Assembly (NCBI RefSeq): GCF_020497125.1 | Contig: NC_059072.1 | Coordinates: 55,338,697 to 55,402,696, forward strand | Origin: Mauremys mutica | Taxonomy: Eukaryota; Chordata; Testudines; Geoemydidae | DNA length: 64,000 nt | Reading direction: 5' to 3' | Shown: positions 10,793 through 21,421 of the stretch, one piece after another | Layout of the letters: every line of letters starts with the position of its first letter | Position numbering within the stretch: position 1 is the first letter of the stretch | Notes under the pieces: model-generated | Database searches by the model: none | Seen by the model: only the letters and a program-made list of their open reading frames with translations | What the model was told of the DNA's origin: nothing | Made by a program: the position numbers and the translations under genes

Positions 10793-12423
10793 ACTCTTTG
10801 AGAGCGCTTCTGGAAACATGACAAGATAGCGCCCCCCCATCTCTCTATATACAATGCACTGAGTTCAAGTGCAATTACCGATGCAACCTAAATATGTGAC
10901 TATGCCCTCCACACATTAAAATATTCAGTGAGGTGCAAAAACCTAAAGAAGAGGAATGTAATATTCTTGTTATGATTATTACTATTGTTGTTTTTGTTTT
11001 GCTAATTATAATTATTATAATATTTGTATTGATACTTCTCATTGTGCCTATCCGGGAACAAACAGCTGCCCTGCTGTCCATGTAAAAGTTCCAGGGGAGC
11101 AACTGGAAGTAGTGATGAAAAAGTCAGCATCACAATAGTGTGGATGGCTCCTGTATTTATAAAAGTAGCTTACAACTTATGCAATAAAATCATCCATTTA
11201 AGAAAGAAAAAAAAAGCCTGTTCATCCAAATTTGGAAGTTACTTTTTTCCTCTTTAGAGTGTGACATGCCTGAGTGAGTACCAATCAAATCCTCACTCCT
11301 TCCCCTCTCTCTGCAGTTCTCAGAGGGTTCTAATGAAGGGGAGGACCATTATAAGGTAGTACAACAATGGCCTGTTTTTAGCCTCTGTTGCACTGGTTTT
11401 TTTACTCTGTTGATTAAAGGGATCATATTGCAGCGTTCCACATGGTAACTATATTAGATGGGGGAGGGAATGGACCGATCTACTGTCACGATAACACCAT
11501 TCCAGAGCATTTTAATGGGGGTTGGCAGATTTAAATATTATTTGAGGGTCCTGGAGTGTCTGACATTTCAATTTGTTATCAGGCCACTCATATCACTATG
11601 GCAATCATTAAATATATACCTTAATAAGGTTTTTCCTATGTAGGGTCATTCATTATGGACGAGTGGGGGGGGGGAGAGAAATAAATACACAGCTCTTCCT
11701 TCCAAAAGAAGGACTCAGGGAGTAATACAGTGGAGTCCCTATAGAGCACTGAACCATGTTTTCTAGATTTGCAAACAATCCAAGCAATATATTTGCATAT
11801 CCAAAGCAAATGAGAGAATGTAGATAAAAACAAGACTAGCTAACATCCTTGTTTTACATACTGTAAAACACACTCATAATCACAAAGATGAAAAGTTAAT
11901 TATTAGATCACAGGTTGACTTATTTTACCACTAGGATAGGAGCTAATAACCCACTTGGGTCATCTTTGGCTTTATTGGTTTTTACACCGGGGACAGTCTT
12001 TGCATATTACAATTAATCATCATAAATCATCAAATACCAAGTGCTATTTAACAGATTAGCCATCTTCACCTTTCGAGCCGTAGGTAGAGCTATGGTTTAG
12101 CTTCAAAATGAAAGGGCTACATTCTCCATATGGTCTTAGAAATATTTCCCACTTCACATCAGTGACTGCTTCACTGGGGATGTTCTTTAAAATTATTTTC
12201 CTTTTTATTGAATCTTTTTTTTCAGATTTGTGTAAGTTTTGCCCTAAATAGCCTCAAACACACACTCATTGTACACATTTTAAAGAATGGCTGTTTTGTG
12301 AAGTATATACTGCTTTCAAAACAATCAGAGACAAAAGGAGAGGAAAATAAGTTTGGGACAAGACAGAAGACATTGTTAAAAGAACAATTAAAGGCATATT
12401 GTGAGGTCAACTTAGACTGAAGG
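10793..12423. other. Non-coding stretch, nothing recognised
   Basis: AT-rich with a poly-purine run (10-G tract near 11669) and several short A runs. I see no gene or repeat I can name. Confidence 0.55.
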
Positions 12424-12461
12424 TTTAAGTTTTGTAAAAATAAAGTTTTACAAAACTTAAA
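12424..12461. other. Perfect 16-bp hairpin with AATAAA across the loop
   Basis: TTTAAGTTTTGTAAAA (12424-12439) is exactly complementary to 12446-12461, with a 6-base loop ATAAAG. The word AATAAA lies at 12439-12444. The stem is AT-rich. Just downstream the word CAGTGGAAATG occurs twice within 50 bases (from about 12464 and 12500), a small direct duplication. It could be a very short palindromic element or a chance inversion. I know of no named family. Confidence 0.7.
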
Positions 12462-12576
12462 TTCAGTGGAAATGTTTGTATGTCATTTAAAAATAAATTC
12501 CAGTGGAAATGGTGGTTTTGTTAGATTTAAACAATCCCTGGCAGTGTTTGCAACACAGACATGGTGGCAGCATGCA

Positions 12577-12693
12577 GGGCCTGATCCTGAAAATGCTTAC
12601 TTCTGTGAGTGGGCCCAAAGGTTTGATCCAGCTTCCATTGAAATCAAAGAGACTTTTGCCATTGACTACTGTGGGAACAGGACTGGACCCTAA
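12577..12693. repeat. Foldback-family repeat
   Basis: It opens GGGCCTGATCCTGAAAATGC and closes TGGGAACAGGACTGGACCC, with CCATTGAAATCAAAGAGAC and CCATTGACTACTGTGGGA between. The ends are complementary in outline. It belongs to the palindromic family with a CATTGACTTCAATG-like centre. The reading frames over it are artefacts. Confidence 0.55.
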
Positions 12694-13195
12694 GGGATGC
12701 GTTATATGAGACTCATACTCGGAGCAGTTTATTTGTATTTATTGTGAAGGTGAATGTAGTGAACAAACTAAACAAGCAACGTCAATGGTATAAAGTGAAT
12801 TAGTTTTAAAAAATTCTTTCAGCTTTACTAATTTAAAGTATTCTTAATAACATAAAGTGACATGTTTCCAAAACTCCAATAAGGAAATTTTGTCTTTTGA
12901 ATTCACGGAATGACTTCAGTTGTCTCAGAACAAAAACAACCAGACAAATAAATTGACAATATAAATTAGTCCACTTGGCAAGAGGGTCCTTATTTACAAT
13001 CTGCATCTAGCCAAACCTCATTCTTGGGTTCCATCTGCAGTCACTGCCAGTTTCAACAGCTTCCAATAGACAAGTCTTCGGAATTCTACCACCCAGAATG
13101 TTCCAGACCTTAAAGGTGCAGTTACCACAGGCAGCACCAAAGTTCTTAAACTTCTATATACCACACAGGGAAATTATACATAGTTAAATATATTG

Positions 13196-13266
13196 GGCCT
13201 GATCTGGTTGTCATTTAATTAAATGACAATTCTCCCATTGACTTGTATGGAAGCAGGATCTGGCTG
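13196..13266. repeat. Foldback-family repeat with a 22-bp perfect palindrome
   Basis: GGGCCTGATCTGG, then a perfect palindrome at 13208-13229 (arms TTGTCATTTAA/TTAAATGACAA), then TCTCCCATTGACTTGTATGG and AGCAGGATCTGG. The outer words CCTGATC and GGATCTGG are partly complementary. Confidence 0.6.
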
Positions 13267-13314
13267 ATGATATTTAACCTTGACATGTGCATTTAAGGGA
13301 ATGCTTTATAAATA

Positions 13315-13502
13315 CACCTCTACCCCGATATAACGTGACCCAATATAATATGAATTCCGATATAACGCGGTAAAGCAGTGCTCCGAGGTGGCGGGGCTGC
13401 GCACTCTGGAGGATCAAAGCAAGTTCGATATAATGCGGTTTCACCTATAATGCGGTAAGATTTTTTGGCTCCCGAGGACAGCATTATATTGGGGTAGAGG
13501 TG
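13315..13502. mobile_element. Tc1/mariner-type MITE with TA target sites
   Basis: Termini are CACCTCTACCCCGATATAAC and, on the other strand, CACCTCTACCCCAATATAAT: about 20 bp with two differences. TA stands immediately on both sides (13313-13314, 13503-13504), as expected for the Tc1/mariner superfamily. The 188-bp interior repeats the word GATATAACGCGGT/GATATAATGCGGT three times and has a small GC-rich centre. No transposase. Confidence 0.85.
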
Positions 13503-14135
13503 TATTCATCTATTTTTGTAGCATTCATGTTATTCCCCTTTCCCCAAATGGCAGTTTTATAAGTTATGAAAATAAGCAGGTCTGCAACTGCTATGTGTGC
13601 AAAATTCCTTTTAACATTGACAGTGCAATGGTTACATACTACACTCATTGAAGGGAGTATATTTGTGTTAATCAAAATATTAATCCAGAAGGCACCATTT
13701 AAGGGGACAATTGTCTGTGAAAGGTATATAAATGAGTGTAGCCTGTCTTCTCTAAGAAAGAGGAAAGAATCCAAAGAGATAATACACAAATCAGAGGGAG
13801 AAGGAACAAGCTGTCAACATTTGGCATTAGCTGTCATCTACAGCACAATTATTGTTATAAAACATAAAAAAAGTTGGAGACTGCAAGAATTTTTACAGTA
13901 GCTACTAATGTACTACTACTTGCTACTAATGTAGCAAGAGTGGCAGGCTCCATGGCTGTTTCTATCACTTGACTACACAGTACTTTTTCATGCATAGGGA
14001 TTAAGTTTATTTTGCTTAGATATTTAAGACTGAAAATGTATATGTTCCAATTCATTTGTTCCCACATGACTAATATTTTCTTAATATCTTTATTTGGAGA
14101 ATAAAATATCTTATTCCAAAAGGTACCTTTAGATG
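13503..14135. other. Non-coding stretch, nothing recognised
   Basis: Two reading frames of about 100 codons overlap on opposite strands (13484-13789 and 13566-13901). Neither has a recognisable domain. There is a short local repeat of CTACTAATGTA/CTACTTGCTACTAATGTAGC near 13900-13940. Confidence 0.5.
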
Positions 14136-15033
14136 CAGTAACTCCTCACTTAAAGTTGTAGTTATGTTCCTGAAAAATGCGACTTTAAGTGAAACGATGT
14201 TAAGCGAATCCAATTTCCCCCTAAGAATTAATGTAAATGAGGGGGTTAGGTTCCAGGGAATTTTTTTTCACCAGACAAAAGACTATGTTATATATAGCCA
14301 CAAAGTATAAGTTTTAAACAAACAATTTAATAATGGTACACAGTGATGATGATTGTGAAGCTTGGCTGAGGTGGAGGAGTCAGAGGGTGGGATATTTCCC
14401 TTACTGCTAAATGATGAACTAGCAATTGGCTGAGCCCTCAGGGGTTAAGTCTCTCACTCTACAAGGCAGCAGGAATGGAAGGAGATATGTACATTTCTCT
14501 TAAGTACACTGCCTTGTTAATTAGATCAGCTTGCTGAGACAGCAGCTGCTGCAAGCTCCCTTGGTCCTGAGCCCTGGTGTGTCCCCCCTGCTCTATGGAA
14601 GATGGGGTAAGCAGGGTGCAGGAGCAGGGGAGAGTGGGGCACCCTGACATTAGCTTCCCTCTTCCTTCCCTCCCCCACCCCCTGCACAGCAAGCAGGAGT
14701 CTCGGGGAGCAGCTCCAAGGCAGAGGGCAGGAGCAGCACATGGCAGTGGGGGGAGGGACAAGTGCAATTGGTAGCCTGCTGGGCAGATACTGCACAGGGA
14801 ACTTAGGGGAGCAGGGAGCTGATAGGGGGAGCTGCTGATCCACCCTGGTTCCAAGCCTCCACCAGTTAGCTGCAAGAGGCTGCTCTTACTGCAAGCAGTA
14901 GACAAAGCAGGCAGCTTCCAAAGGATGTTAGAAGGGAGCATTACACAACTTTAAATGAGCATGTTCCCTAATTGATCAGCAACATAACAACGAAACAATG
15001 TTAACCGGGACAACTTTAAGTGAGGAGTTAGGG
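14136..15033. mobile_element. Tc1/mariner-like (Tigger-type) non-autonomous element
   Basis: The left end CAGTAACTCCTCACTTAAAG and the right end, read on the other strand, CCCTAACTCCTCACTTAAAG agree at 18 of 20 bases. Sub-terminal words GCGACTTTAAGTGAAACGAT and TTAAGCGAA recur near the right end as GAAACAATGTTAACC. The right flank is TA, the left TG (a likely decayed TA). The Tigger-like terminal word is CTCACTTAA. The 0.9-kb interior has a GC-rich low-complexity block at 14520-14890 in which chance open frames of up to 160 codons occur. No DDE transposase can be read. Confidence 0.7.
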
Positions 15034-15440
15034 TATTTACTTAGATTTAAACAGATGAGATACATAAAATTCAACTCTCCCAAGCTCTAAGAACCTTGAT
15101 AAAAATTAAAACCACAATCTGTAACAAAAACAGAACAGCAATAGCAGATGAGTGCTTAATCCCACCCATCACAGGACAGCCAGTTGAGCAAGGACAATAC
15201 AAACCAATCCCACATCAACTGCGACAAACATACTGAATATAAAATATAGGGAGCATGAGGAGGGTTTTAGGGCATAGGCATTATAGGCCCATGTCTAGGG
15301 ATGCAGCATATGGAGTCATGTAATTACAGCAGAATCTCTGCTTTCATTTTAAAAAAGTGAGTTTCTGAAGGACAAGAGGACAAGATCAGGCAGCACAGTG
15401 TTCATCTTCTTATCAAATATCAAATCCAAAAGAGGAGACT
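15034..15440. other. Non-coding stretch before the L2 copy
   Basis: No recognised repeat. It may include more degraded 5' sequence of the L2 element that follows, but I cannot show it. Confidence 0.45.
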
Positions 15441-15550
15441 CAGGTAAGAAAAGATCATTTTGAATTCACTCCTCAGACAAATGAAACCAGAGCCAATGCT
15501 AACAGATTTCATGCTCATTTACAGACCACCACAGTCTAATGGGTTCATAA

Positions 15551-15674
15551 TAGGGTGACCAGATGTCCCAATTTTATAGGGACAATCCTGATTTTGGGGT
15601 CTTTTTCTTATATAGGCTCCTATTACCCCCCTACTCCTGTCCCGATTTTTCACATTTGCTGTCTGGTCACCTTA
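15551..15674. mobile_element. hAT-type MITE inside the L2 copy
   Basis: Termini are TAGGGTGACCAGA and TCTGGTCACCTTA, a 13-bp inverted repeat with one mismatch. It is flanked by a perfect 8-bp duplication, GTTCATAA at 15543-15550 and 15675-15682, as expected of hAT transposition. The interior is T-rich and partly palindromic (CCCAATTTTATAGGGACAAT near CCCGATTTTTCAC). At 124 bp it has no coding capacity. It sits between the two halves of the L2 endonuclease and so is younger than the L2 copy. Confidence 0.9.
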
Positions 15675-15723
15675 GTTCATAAAGGAGCTTGCTGATGGCC
15701 TTGTCCTCCCAGGAAATTTCAAT

Positions 15724-15915
15724 ATGCATATCAACAAGGCCATAGATGCAAAAGTCCCAAAACCCATCTCCAAACTTGCCTTCCTAAGACTTTCACAGGT
15801 CATCTCTGGTCCAACCCACATGGCCAGTCACACAGTGGACCTGATCTTTGGCCCACGTGTCAATATCAAGGACATCAAAACCCAGCCACTGTCAGACAAT
15901 TCATCACCTCATTAA
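15724..15915 (+). pseudogene. L2 endonuclease remnant
   Basis: A 63-codon open frame carries the C-terminal end of an apurinic-type endonuclease domain of an L2 LINE: SGPTHMASHTVDLIFGP followed by PLSDNSS in place of the usual PLS(W)SDH. The conserved H-T-x-D-L-I word and the following D/H pair are catalytic or structural in this family. The terminal His region has been lost (SDNSSPH). Upstream the frame meets the hAT insertion at 15551-15674. Non-functional. Confidence 0.75.
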
Positions 15916-17164
15916 GGTGATGGTCAGGGCTCTTCCAGATCCCAGGCAACACGAAAGACCCAGGATCCTGATTTGACCACAAAGTCTCATGAGCTCCACC
16001 AAATTCCAAAGTCTGCAAAGGACAAAAACACTCCACACACAGGATAAGGATTTGAGGATCTGGTGAATCGTTATCTTTGTACACTAGCCTCAACCATTGA
16101 CACTCTGGCCCCTAAAGGTCCTGTCCTCCCCCCTGCCACAGAGATCTCCTTCAATTTCTAATACCCTTTGCCAGATGAAGAGAGAGGTGCTGAAACACAA
16201 GTGCTGATGGCAGAAAATGAAGGCTGATACAAACAGAATAAAACAATGTGTTCCTCACAGCTTGTGCTAAGGCTGTATTTGAGGCCAAGAGAACTTTCCT
16301 TCTAGCCTTCACTTGAAGCTGTCAAATCATCCCTCCATCTCAGGGAGCTTTCCAGGGTGGTAAACCACTTCAAAAATCCTGCGTGCTTGGCATCAAAACT
16401 GAGCACCAAGCCTGTGAAGAACTATTACCATGCTTCACTGAAAAGATCACACACATAGGGGATGGCTTCCCAAACAACCTGAATCTGCTTCACCTGCACC
16501 CACCAACCAACAGCCCACAATCACAGGGATGGCCCAGTGTATGGATGAGATCAGCTCACAGATGAGGAACAGCTGGTAGAAGCTGAACCCAAGCAAGACA
16601 GAGATGAAACTGGTGGGCAGAGGAAAGCATTTTAAAGAGTTTTCAGCCATGGTGCAGTTACCTTTGGTTGAAGATACACACCCACAATTGGTCAATTCAG
16701 TCCATAGTTTAGAAGAGCTCTTGAATGCCTCTCTGATGTTAAGTTCCTACATAGCAGTATCCATAAATAATGCTTTCTACGCTCACCAGCTAGGTGGGAA
16801 ACTCCATCCCATCCTGGCGAACAATTACGGGCCCTCAGATATTCACCTGGGCATGAAGCCTTTAGTGCTTAGGAAACTCCAAATGGTATAGAACACTTCA
16901 GCAGGACTCCTAAGCAACACACAAAGCACATTAAACCTGCCCTCGGTGCTCTACTCTGGCTTCCTATAGAATCTCAACTCAAGTTCAAGTTCTGAATCCT
17001 TATCTTCAAGGTCTGGCCCCATGGTATCTAAAAGGTAACTAAATCTCCAGGATGAAGATTGTGGACAATAACTTCACTTCTCTGGCACAATGGAAATTTA
17101 TACAATGAGGTAAAAGTTCATCTGTGCAGGAGATGGAGTTTTCTCAGGGGCTACCCTGCCAGTG

Positions 17165-17572
17165 ACCGGGATATGAGTAGTTAAGCTTCATTGTGAGATC
17201 AGGTGTTAGTAGCCAGGAGTTGGAGCCCAGCGTCAGAAATGGAGTCAGAGGCCAGATGCCAAAGCCAAGGGTCAGCACCAGAGTGAGAGGTCAGGAATCA
17301 GAGCTGGGGGTCAGAACCAGGCTACCTGGAATGAGGCAGGGGCATGGCTGGCTCCAAGGCAGGAGCAGAGCTGGAACAAAGCTGGGAACAAACAGGCACA
17401 GGCACAAACAACACTTTGCACAGCCACTGAACTGCTGCTGGGCTTAAGAGCCAGTTTGCTGACTCCTCCAACAAATCAGGCACTGTAGCCAATTAGGCAG
17501 TCTACTATAGGCCAGCTGTGCTCATTAGGTTGCCTGAAGACTGGCTCTGCTGAAGGCCCTTGTCCTGACACA
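17165..17572. mobile_element. Unidentified insertion in the 3' part of the L2 copy
   Basis: L2 coding similarity stops near 17160 and resumes with the LINE word PWNELP at about 17577. The 0.4 kb between is purine-rich, repeats GGAGTCAGAGGCCAG/GAGAGGTCAGGAATCAGAG-type words and has no LINE similarity. It begins TGACCGGG and ends near CTGACACA, which could fit an LTR, but I cannot find a target duplication, so the class is open. The 84-codon frame here (17193-17447) is repetitive and not a gene. Confidence 0.4.
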
Positions 17573-17706
17573 GGACCATGGAATGAACTCCCACAGGAAC
17601 TGAGGTCCATCTCAAACCTCACCATCTTCTGCTCCAAGTGTGCACTTCTTTGATGTTGTCTCCTCTAACATAGACATATAGAGATGTGTGTGTGTCTGTA
17701 TACATA

Positions 17707-17947
17707 TATTATATACATAAATAATTTATTACTATTTATTAATTATTATTATTATTATTATTATTAAAACATCCAAGACAAAGACCCCACTGCACACACT
17801 TTAGAACTTTGGTTAAAGACCATTCTGTATCTGGTTGGAAGCAGGGTAGACAAAATGTATTGTTGCCCCTTTTTCCAGTACCAACATCTTATTCTGACTC
17901 CAGCATCACCTCTCTGGCAAGTGTCTCACAATCTTTAGCACTTACCT
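17707..17947. repeat. Direct duplication, copy 1 (241 bp)
   Basis: Identical to 19014-19251 except for one TTA unit: eight TTA copies here and seven in copy 2. It begins in the ATTATATACATAAATAATTT stretch and ends ...TTTAGCACTTACCT. It lies just after the L2 3' end. Divergence is otherwise zero by eye over the full length, so the duplication must be recent or an assembly artefact. Confidence 0.9.
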
Positions 17948-19013
17948 TCCAGAGGTGTTGGAGGCAGTGCTATTAGTGAAGATACTTTTTAAAAAATGAC
18001 TTGCAACCCAACTTGATCCTACACAAATGTTAATCATGGGCTCATAGCATTGTCTGTTGCCATGAAAAAGATACAGAGTAGGAAAAGTAGTTGTTCTGGG
18101 CAGGTTTGCCATTCAAGAAGTAGAATTGGGATACGTTGGAAGTGGGCTAGAATTTGACCATCCTGGCTGAGCAATGTGTGTGTGTGAGAAACTGGGAATT
18201 GGAGGATGGGTAGGTGGGGTCTGCTGTTACCTTGAGAACCAGGTGGGCACTCAGCTGGAGGAGGGAATGAGGATATAAAAAGATACAAAAGGAGCAGTCG
18301 GTAGTTCTGGAAGGAGACCAGATATATGGGAGCAGTGACAGTCTTCCAACCAGAGGCCTTTCTCTACTCAAAAAATAATATCAAAGTAAAATAAGTTTAT
18401 GTTCAATTCAATCTGTGCACTGTTTACAGCAGTTAGTTTAGTAGAAGTCTGTGATTGCAGACTTCAGAGTAATATGGCCCCATGGTACATTCTATGCAGT
18501 AAAGAACCACAGACTCACTCACTACCTGCAAAGTCTGCAACTTAATGACAAGTTTGGATTTCTGGAGCTGAGATGAAAATGACTACAGTCTCCTCTTTTG
18601 AGTGTCTTACTGTACTCTGGCTGCAGATGATACTGAATAAAGTAGTAAACATATAAACAAGTCATTAGGATTGAGAGCTTGTCACTGTAGTTTTCCATTG
18701 TTTGACATACAGGGTTGGTCTTTGAGTCCTGCAAAATCCACAGCTGTGGCTCCTTCAAATTTTGAAGGAGGACCCCAGCCAACATGCGGCTGTGAAGATG
18801 TGGAGGCTGCCTAGGCTGCTATTTATGGTGCTTGGGCCATCTGGATCTCCCCTCCATCTTATATCCAGCTGTCTGCAGCTGAGTGACTCAGCTGTCAAGA
18901 GCCAACATGATTTCTGGCCACAATATGGAGAGAGGTAGCTAAGAATCATGAGAGAACCTAGAAATAATGGAGTACAGGTGTAATCCCAGGTGACGCAGAG
19001 AAGAGACATAAAT
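17948..19013. other. Spacer between the two 240-bp copies
   Basis: About 1.07 kb with no gene. It includes a GTGTGTGTGTG run near 18175 and minus-strand frames of 74-87 codons without domains. It is not recognisable as a retroelement body, so the flanking copies are not obviously LTRs. Confidence 0.5.
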
Positions 19014-19251
19014 TATTATATACATAAATAATTTATTACTATTTATTAATTATTATTATTATTATTATTAAAACATCCAAGACAAAGACCCCACTGCACA
19101 CACTTTAGAACTTTGGTTAAAGACCATTCTGTATCTGGTTGGAAGCAGGGTAGACAAAATGTATTGTTGCCCCTTTTTCCAGTACCAACATCTTATTCTG
19201 ACTCCAGCATCACCTCTCTGGCAAGTGTCTCACAATCTTTAGCACTTACCT
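19014..19251. repeat. Direct duplication, copy 2 (238 bp)
   Basis: Matches 17707-17947 base for base apart from one missing TTA unit. The flanks differ completely: AGAGACATAAAT before it and AAATCAGTGCAG after it. The distance between copies is about 1.3 kb, same orientation. Confidence 0.9.
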
Positions 19252-20562
19252 AAATCAGTGCAGATTAGAATTAGCAGAAGGAAAGAATAAAATCACTCTG
19301 TAGGTAAGTATCAGTCTGTTGGTAACTATCCAGACACATAATGTGGAAGCAGTTTGCTTTTACTTTTCTGAATAAGATTGATTTTTCATCTAGATTTGCC
19401 AGGTTACCTCATGGGTTTGTTTCACAGATATGTGATCAAATGAACCCGCATTCTGCCAGATATGTGATCAAATGAAAACTCTCACAGCAAATCTCTTGGG
19501 AGGTCAATTAGAAAACTAAAGTCGATTAGAAATGTATAATCAGAAAAACACGGTGTTGCATTTAAAAATCAGTCCCAAAATAGAAAAGTCCTCTTAATAA
19601 AGTACAGATACTTGATATATCGTCATAGAATGACAACTCCCTTTCTGCATGGCTTCACCTCAATAAATTCACCCCATTGGGAGTGCTGGCTAAAGCACCC
19701 ATTTATTACCATGTGTTCTGCTTTATGAAACAAATGTGTTTCTCCACTCATTTAATCACCAGCAACCTTCCCATAACTAACGCTTTACTTATGAACATGT
19801 TAACTAGGGTTGATCAGAGCCGTGAGTAGGAAATGTAATTTTGCTCTCCAATTGCCCTATTCATTATCCTCCTCAGCATTTACATTCTGCACAACATTAG
19901 GATGCTGCATATAATGTGATCATTTACTATGTGGCTGTGACTGCCAAATGCAATGAATAAAATAGAGTCTTCTGAGAGAGTTATTCTACACACAGGAAAA
20001 ACACCACTTGGTTTAATGGGGTTTAAAAGTTATCAAGTGCAGTGCAATGTATATATAACATACATTCTGTGTTTCAGTTTTCTTTTATGTACAGAATAAA
20101 ACAGACTAATATTTACAGTCCACATGACTCATCAAGAAACATATTGCTTCTCTCAGCCCTGTCAGGGCAGAAATAATTGTTAGTCATATTTGCGCTGGTA
20201 CCACTATATCCATGAACAGGTAGAAGGGAAAATATTTTTATCTACTATGAGTATTTTTCTTCCTATTCAGCTAATTTTAGATGTAAATAAACATGATGGG
20301 CATTAGCAGACTGGGGAACCTAAACCTGTAGTGCCTTTCCCTGAAAAAACCTGCTTTGATCTAGCTCAGAAGATGGATTGAAAGCACGTGTTTGAAGCAA
20401 GAATATTTTTTGAGAGGAATGCTGGCTTTTCAGAAGGTCCTCCCCCCACACACACACTGATTGGAGCCAAGATTTAAAGACTTTAAAACTTACAATTGAT
20501 TGACAGAAGTTATATTTTTATAAAATGTGGCATTTGTGAAGAAATCCTTTCATATGCTAGAG
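19252..20562. other. Non-coding stretch, nothing recognised
   Basis: AT-rich sequence with a local duplication of AGATATGTGATCAAATGAA (near 19427 and 19459). I see no gene or named repeat. Confidence 0.55.
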
Positions 20563-21413
20563 CAGGGGCGGGCAAACTTTTTGGCCTGAGGGTCACATCG
20601 GGTTTCTGAAATTGTATGGCGGGCCGGTTAGGGGAGGCTGTGCCTCCTCAAACAGCCAGGTGTGGCCCGGCCCTCACTCCCATTTGACCTCCCCCTCCAC
20701 TTCTTGCCCCCTGACGGTCCCCCTAGGACTCTTGCCCCATCCAACTCCCCCTATTCCCTGTCACCTGACAGCCCCCCCCCCAGGACCCCTGTCCCATCCA
20801 CCCCTCCCTGTCCCATGACCGCCCCTGGACCCCCCTGACTGCCCCCTGCCACCCCATCCAACCCCTCCTCTCATTCCTGACTGCCCCCCAGGACCCCTGC
20901 CCCATCCAACTACCCCTTCCCCCTGACCGCCCCTGGAACCCCTGCCCCTGACTGCCCACCACCGCCCCATCCAACCCCCACTCCTTTCTGACTGCCCCCT
21001 GGAACCCCTACCCCATTCAACCCCCCTGTTCCCCACCCTCTGACCGTCCCAACCCCTATTCACACCCCTGCCCCCTAACCACCGCCCTGAACTCCCCTGC
21101 CCCCTTACTGCACTGCCTAGAGCACTGGTGGCTACAGTGCCACGCCACCCAGAGCACCAGGACAGGCAACCGCGCCGCCCAGCTGGAGCCAGCCACACCA
21201 CTGCGCAGCACAGTGCACCGAGTCAGGCTGCGGCTCTGCAGCTGCGCTGCCCAGCAAGAGCTCGCAGCCCTGCCTCCCAGAGCATTGTGCTGGCGGCACA
21301 GTGAGCTGAGGCTGTGGGGGATGGGGCCAGTCTCCCAGGCCAGGAGCTCAGGAGCCGGGCAGGAGAGTCCTGCCAGCCGGATTGGCCTGTGGACCATAGT
21401 TTGCCCACCTCCA
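20563..21413. mobile_element. hAT-type non-autonomous element with C-rich internal repeats
   Basis: The left end CAGGGGCGGGCAAACTTTTT and the right end, on the other strand, TGGAGGTGGGCAAACTATGG share the terminal G-G-GCAAACT word. It is flanked by a perfect 8-bp duplication, TGCTAGAG at 20555-20562 and 21414-21421. From about 20680 to 21110 the interior is a degenerate C-rich minisatellite built on CCCCTGACTGCCCCC and CCCCATCCAACCCC words. After that comes a GC-rich block. The open frames of up to 146 codons on both strands are repeat artefacts. No transposase. Confidence 0.85.
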
Positions 21414-21421
21414 TGCTAGAG

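Larger units (their letters stand above)
15441..17680 (+). mobile_element. Degraded L2-type LINE
   Basis: Successive frames on the plus strand give pieces of an L2 ORF2 in the right order. Endonuclease: LIYRPPQS near 15516, then SGPTHMASHTVDLIFGP near 15807. Reverse transcriptase end: KLNPSKTEMKLVG near 16582. After the RT: ALW then LPIE near 16960, and PWNELPQELRSISNLTIF near 17580. The spacing is that of L2, but stops and frameshifts are frequent and the catalytic RT core is missing between about 15920 and 16380. It is interrupted by a hAT element at 15551-15674 and by unrelated sequence at about 17165-17570. Dead and old. Confidence 0.75.

Noticed and set aside
14459..14941. 160- and 105-codon overlapping frames
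   Set aside because: They lie in the GC-rich low-complexity part of a Tc1/mariner-like element and encode Leu/Ser/Pro/Cys-rich sequence without a domain.
17707..19251. The 240-bp copies as LTRs of a 1.5-kb retrotransposon
   Set aside because: No TG...CA ends, no primer-binding site or purine tract, no target duplication, and no gag/pol between.
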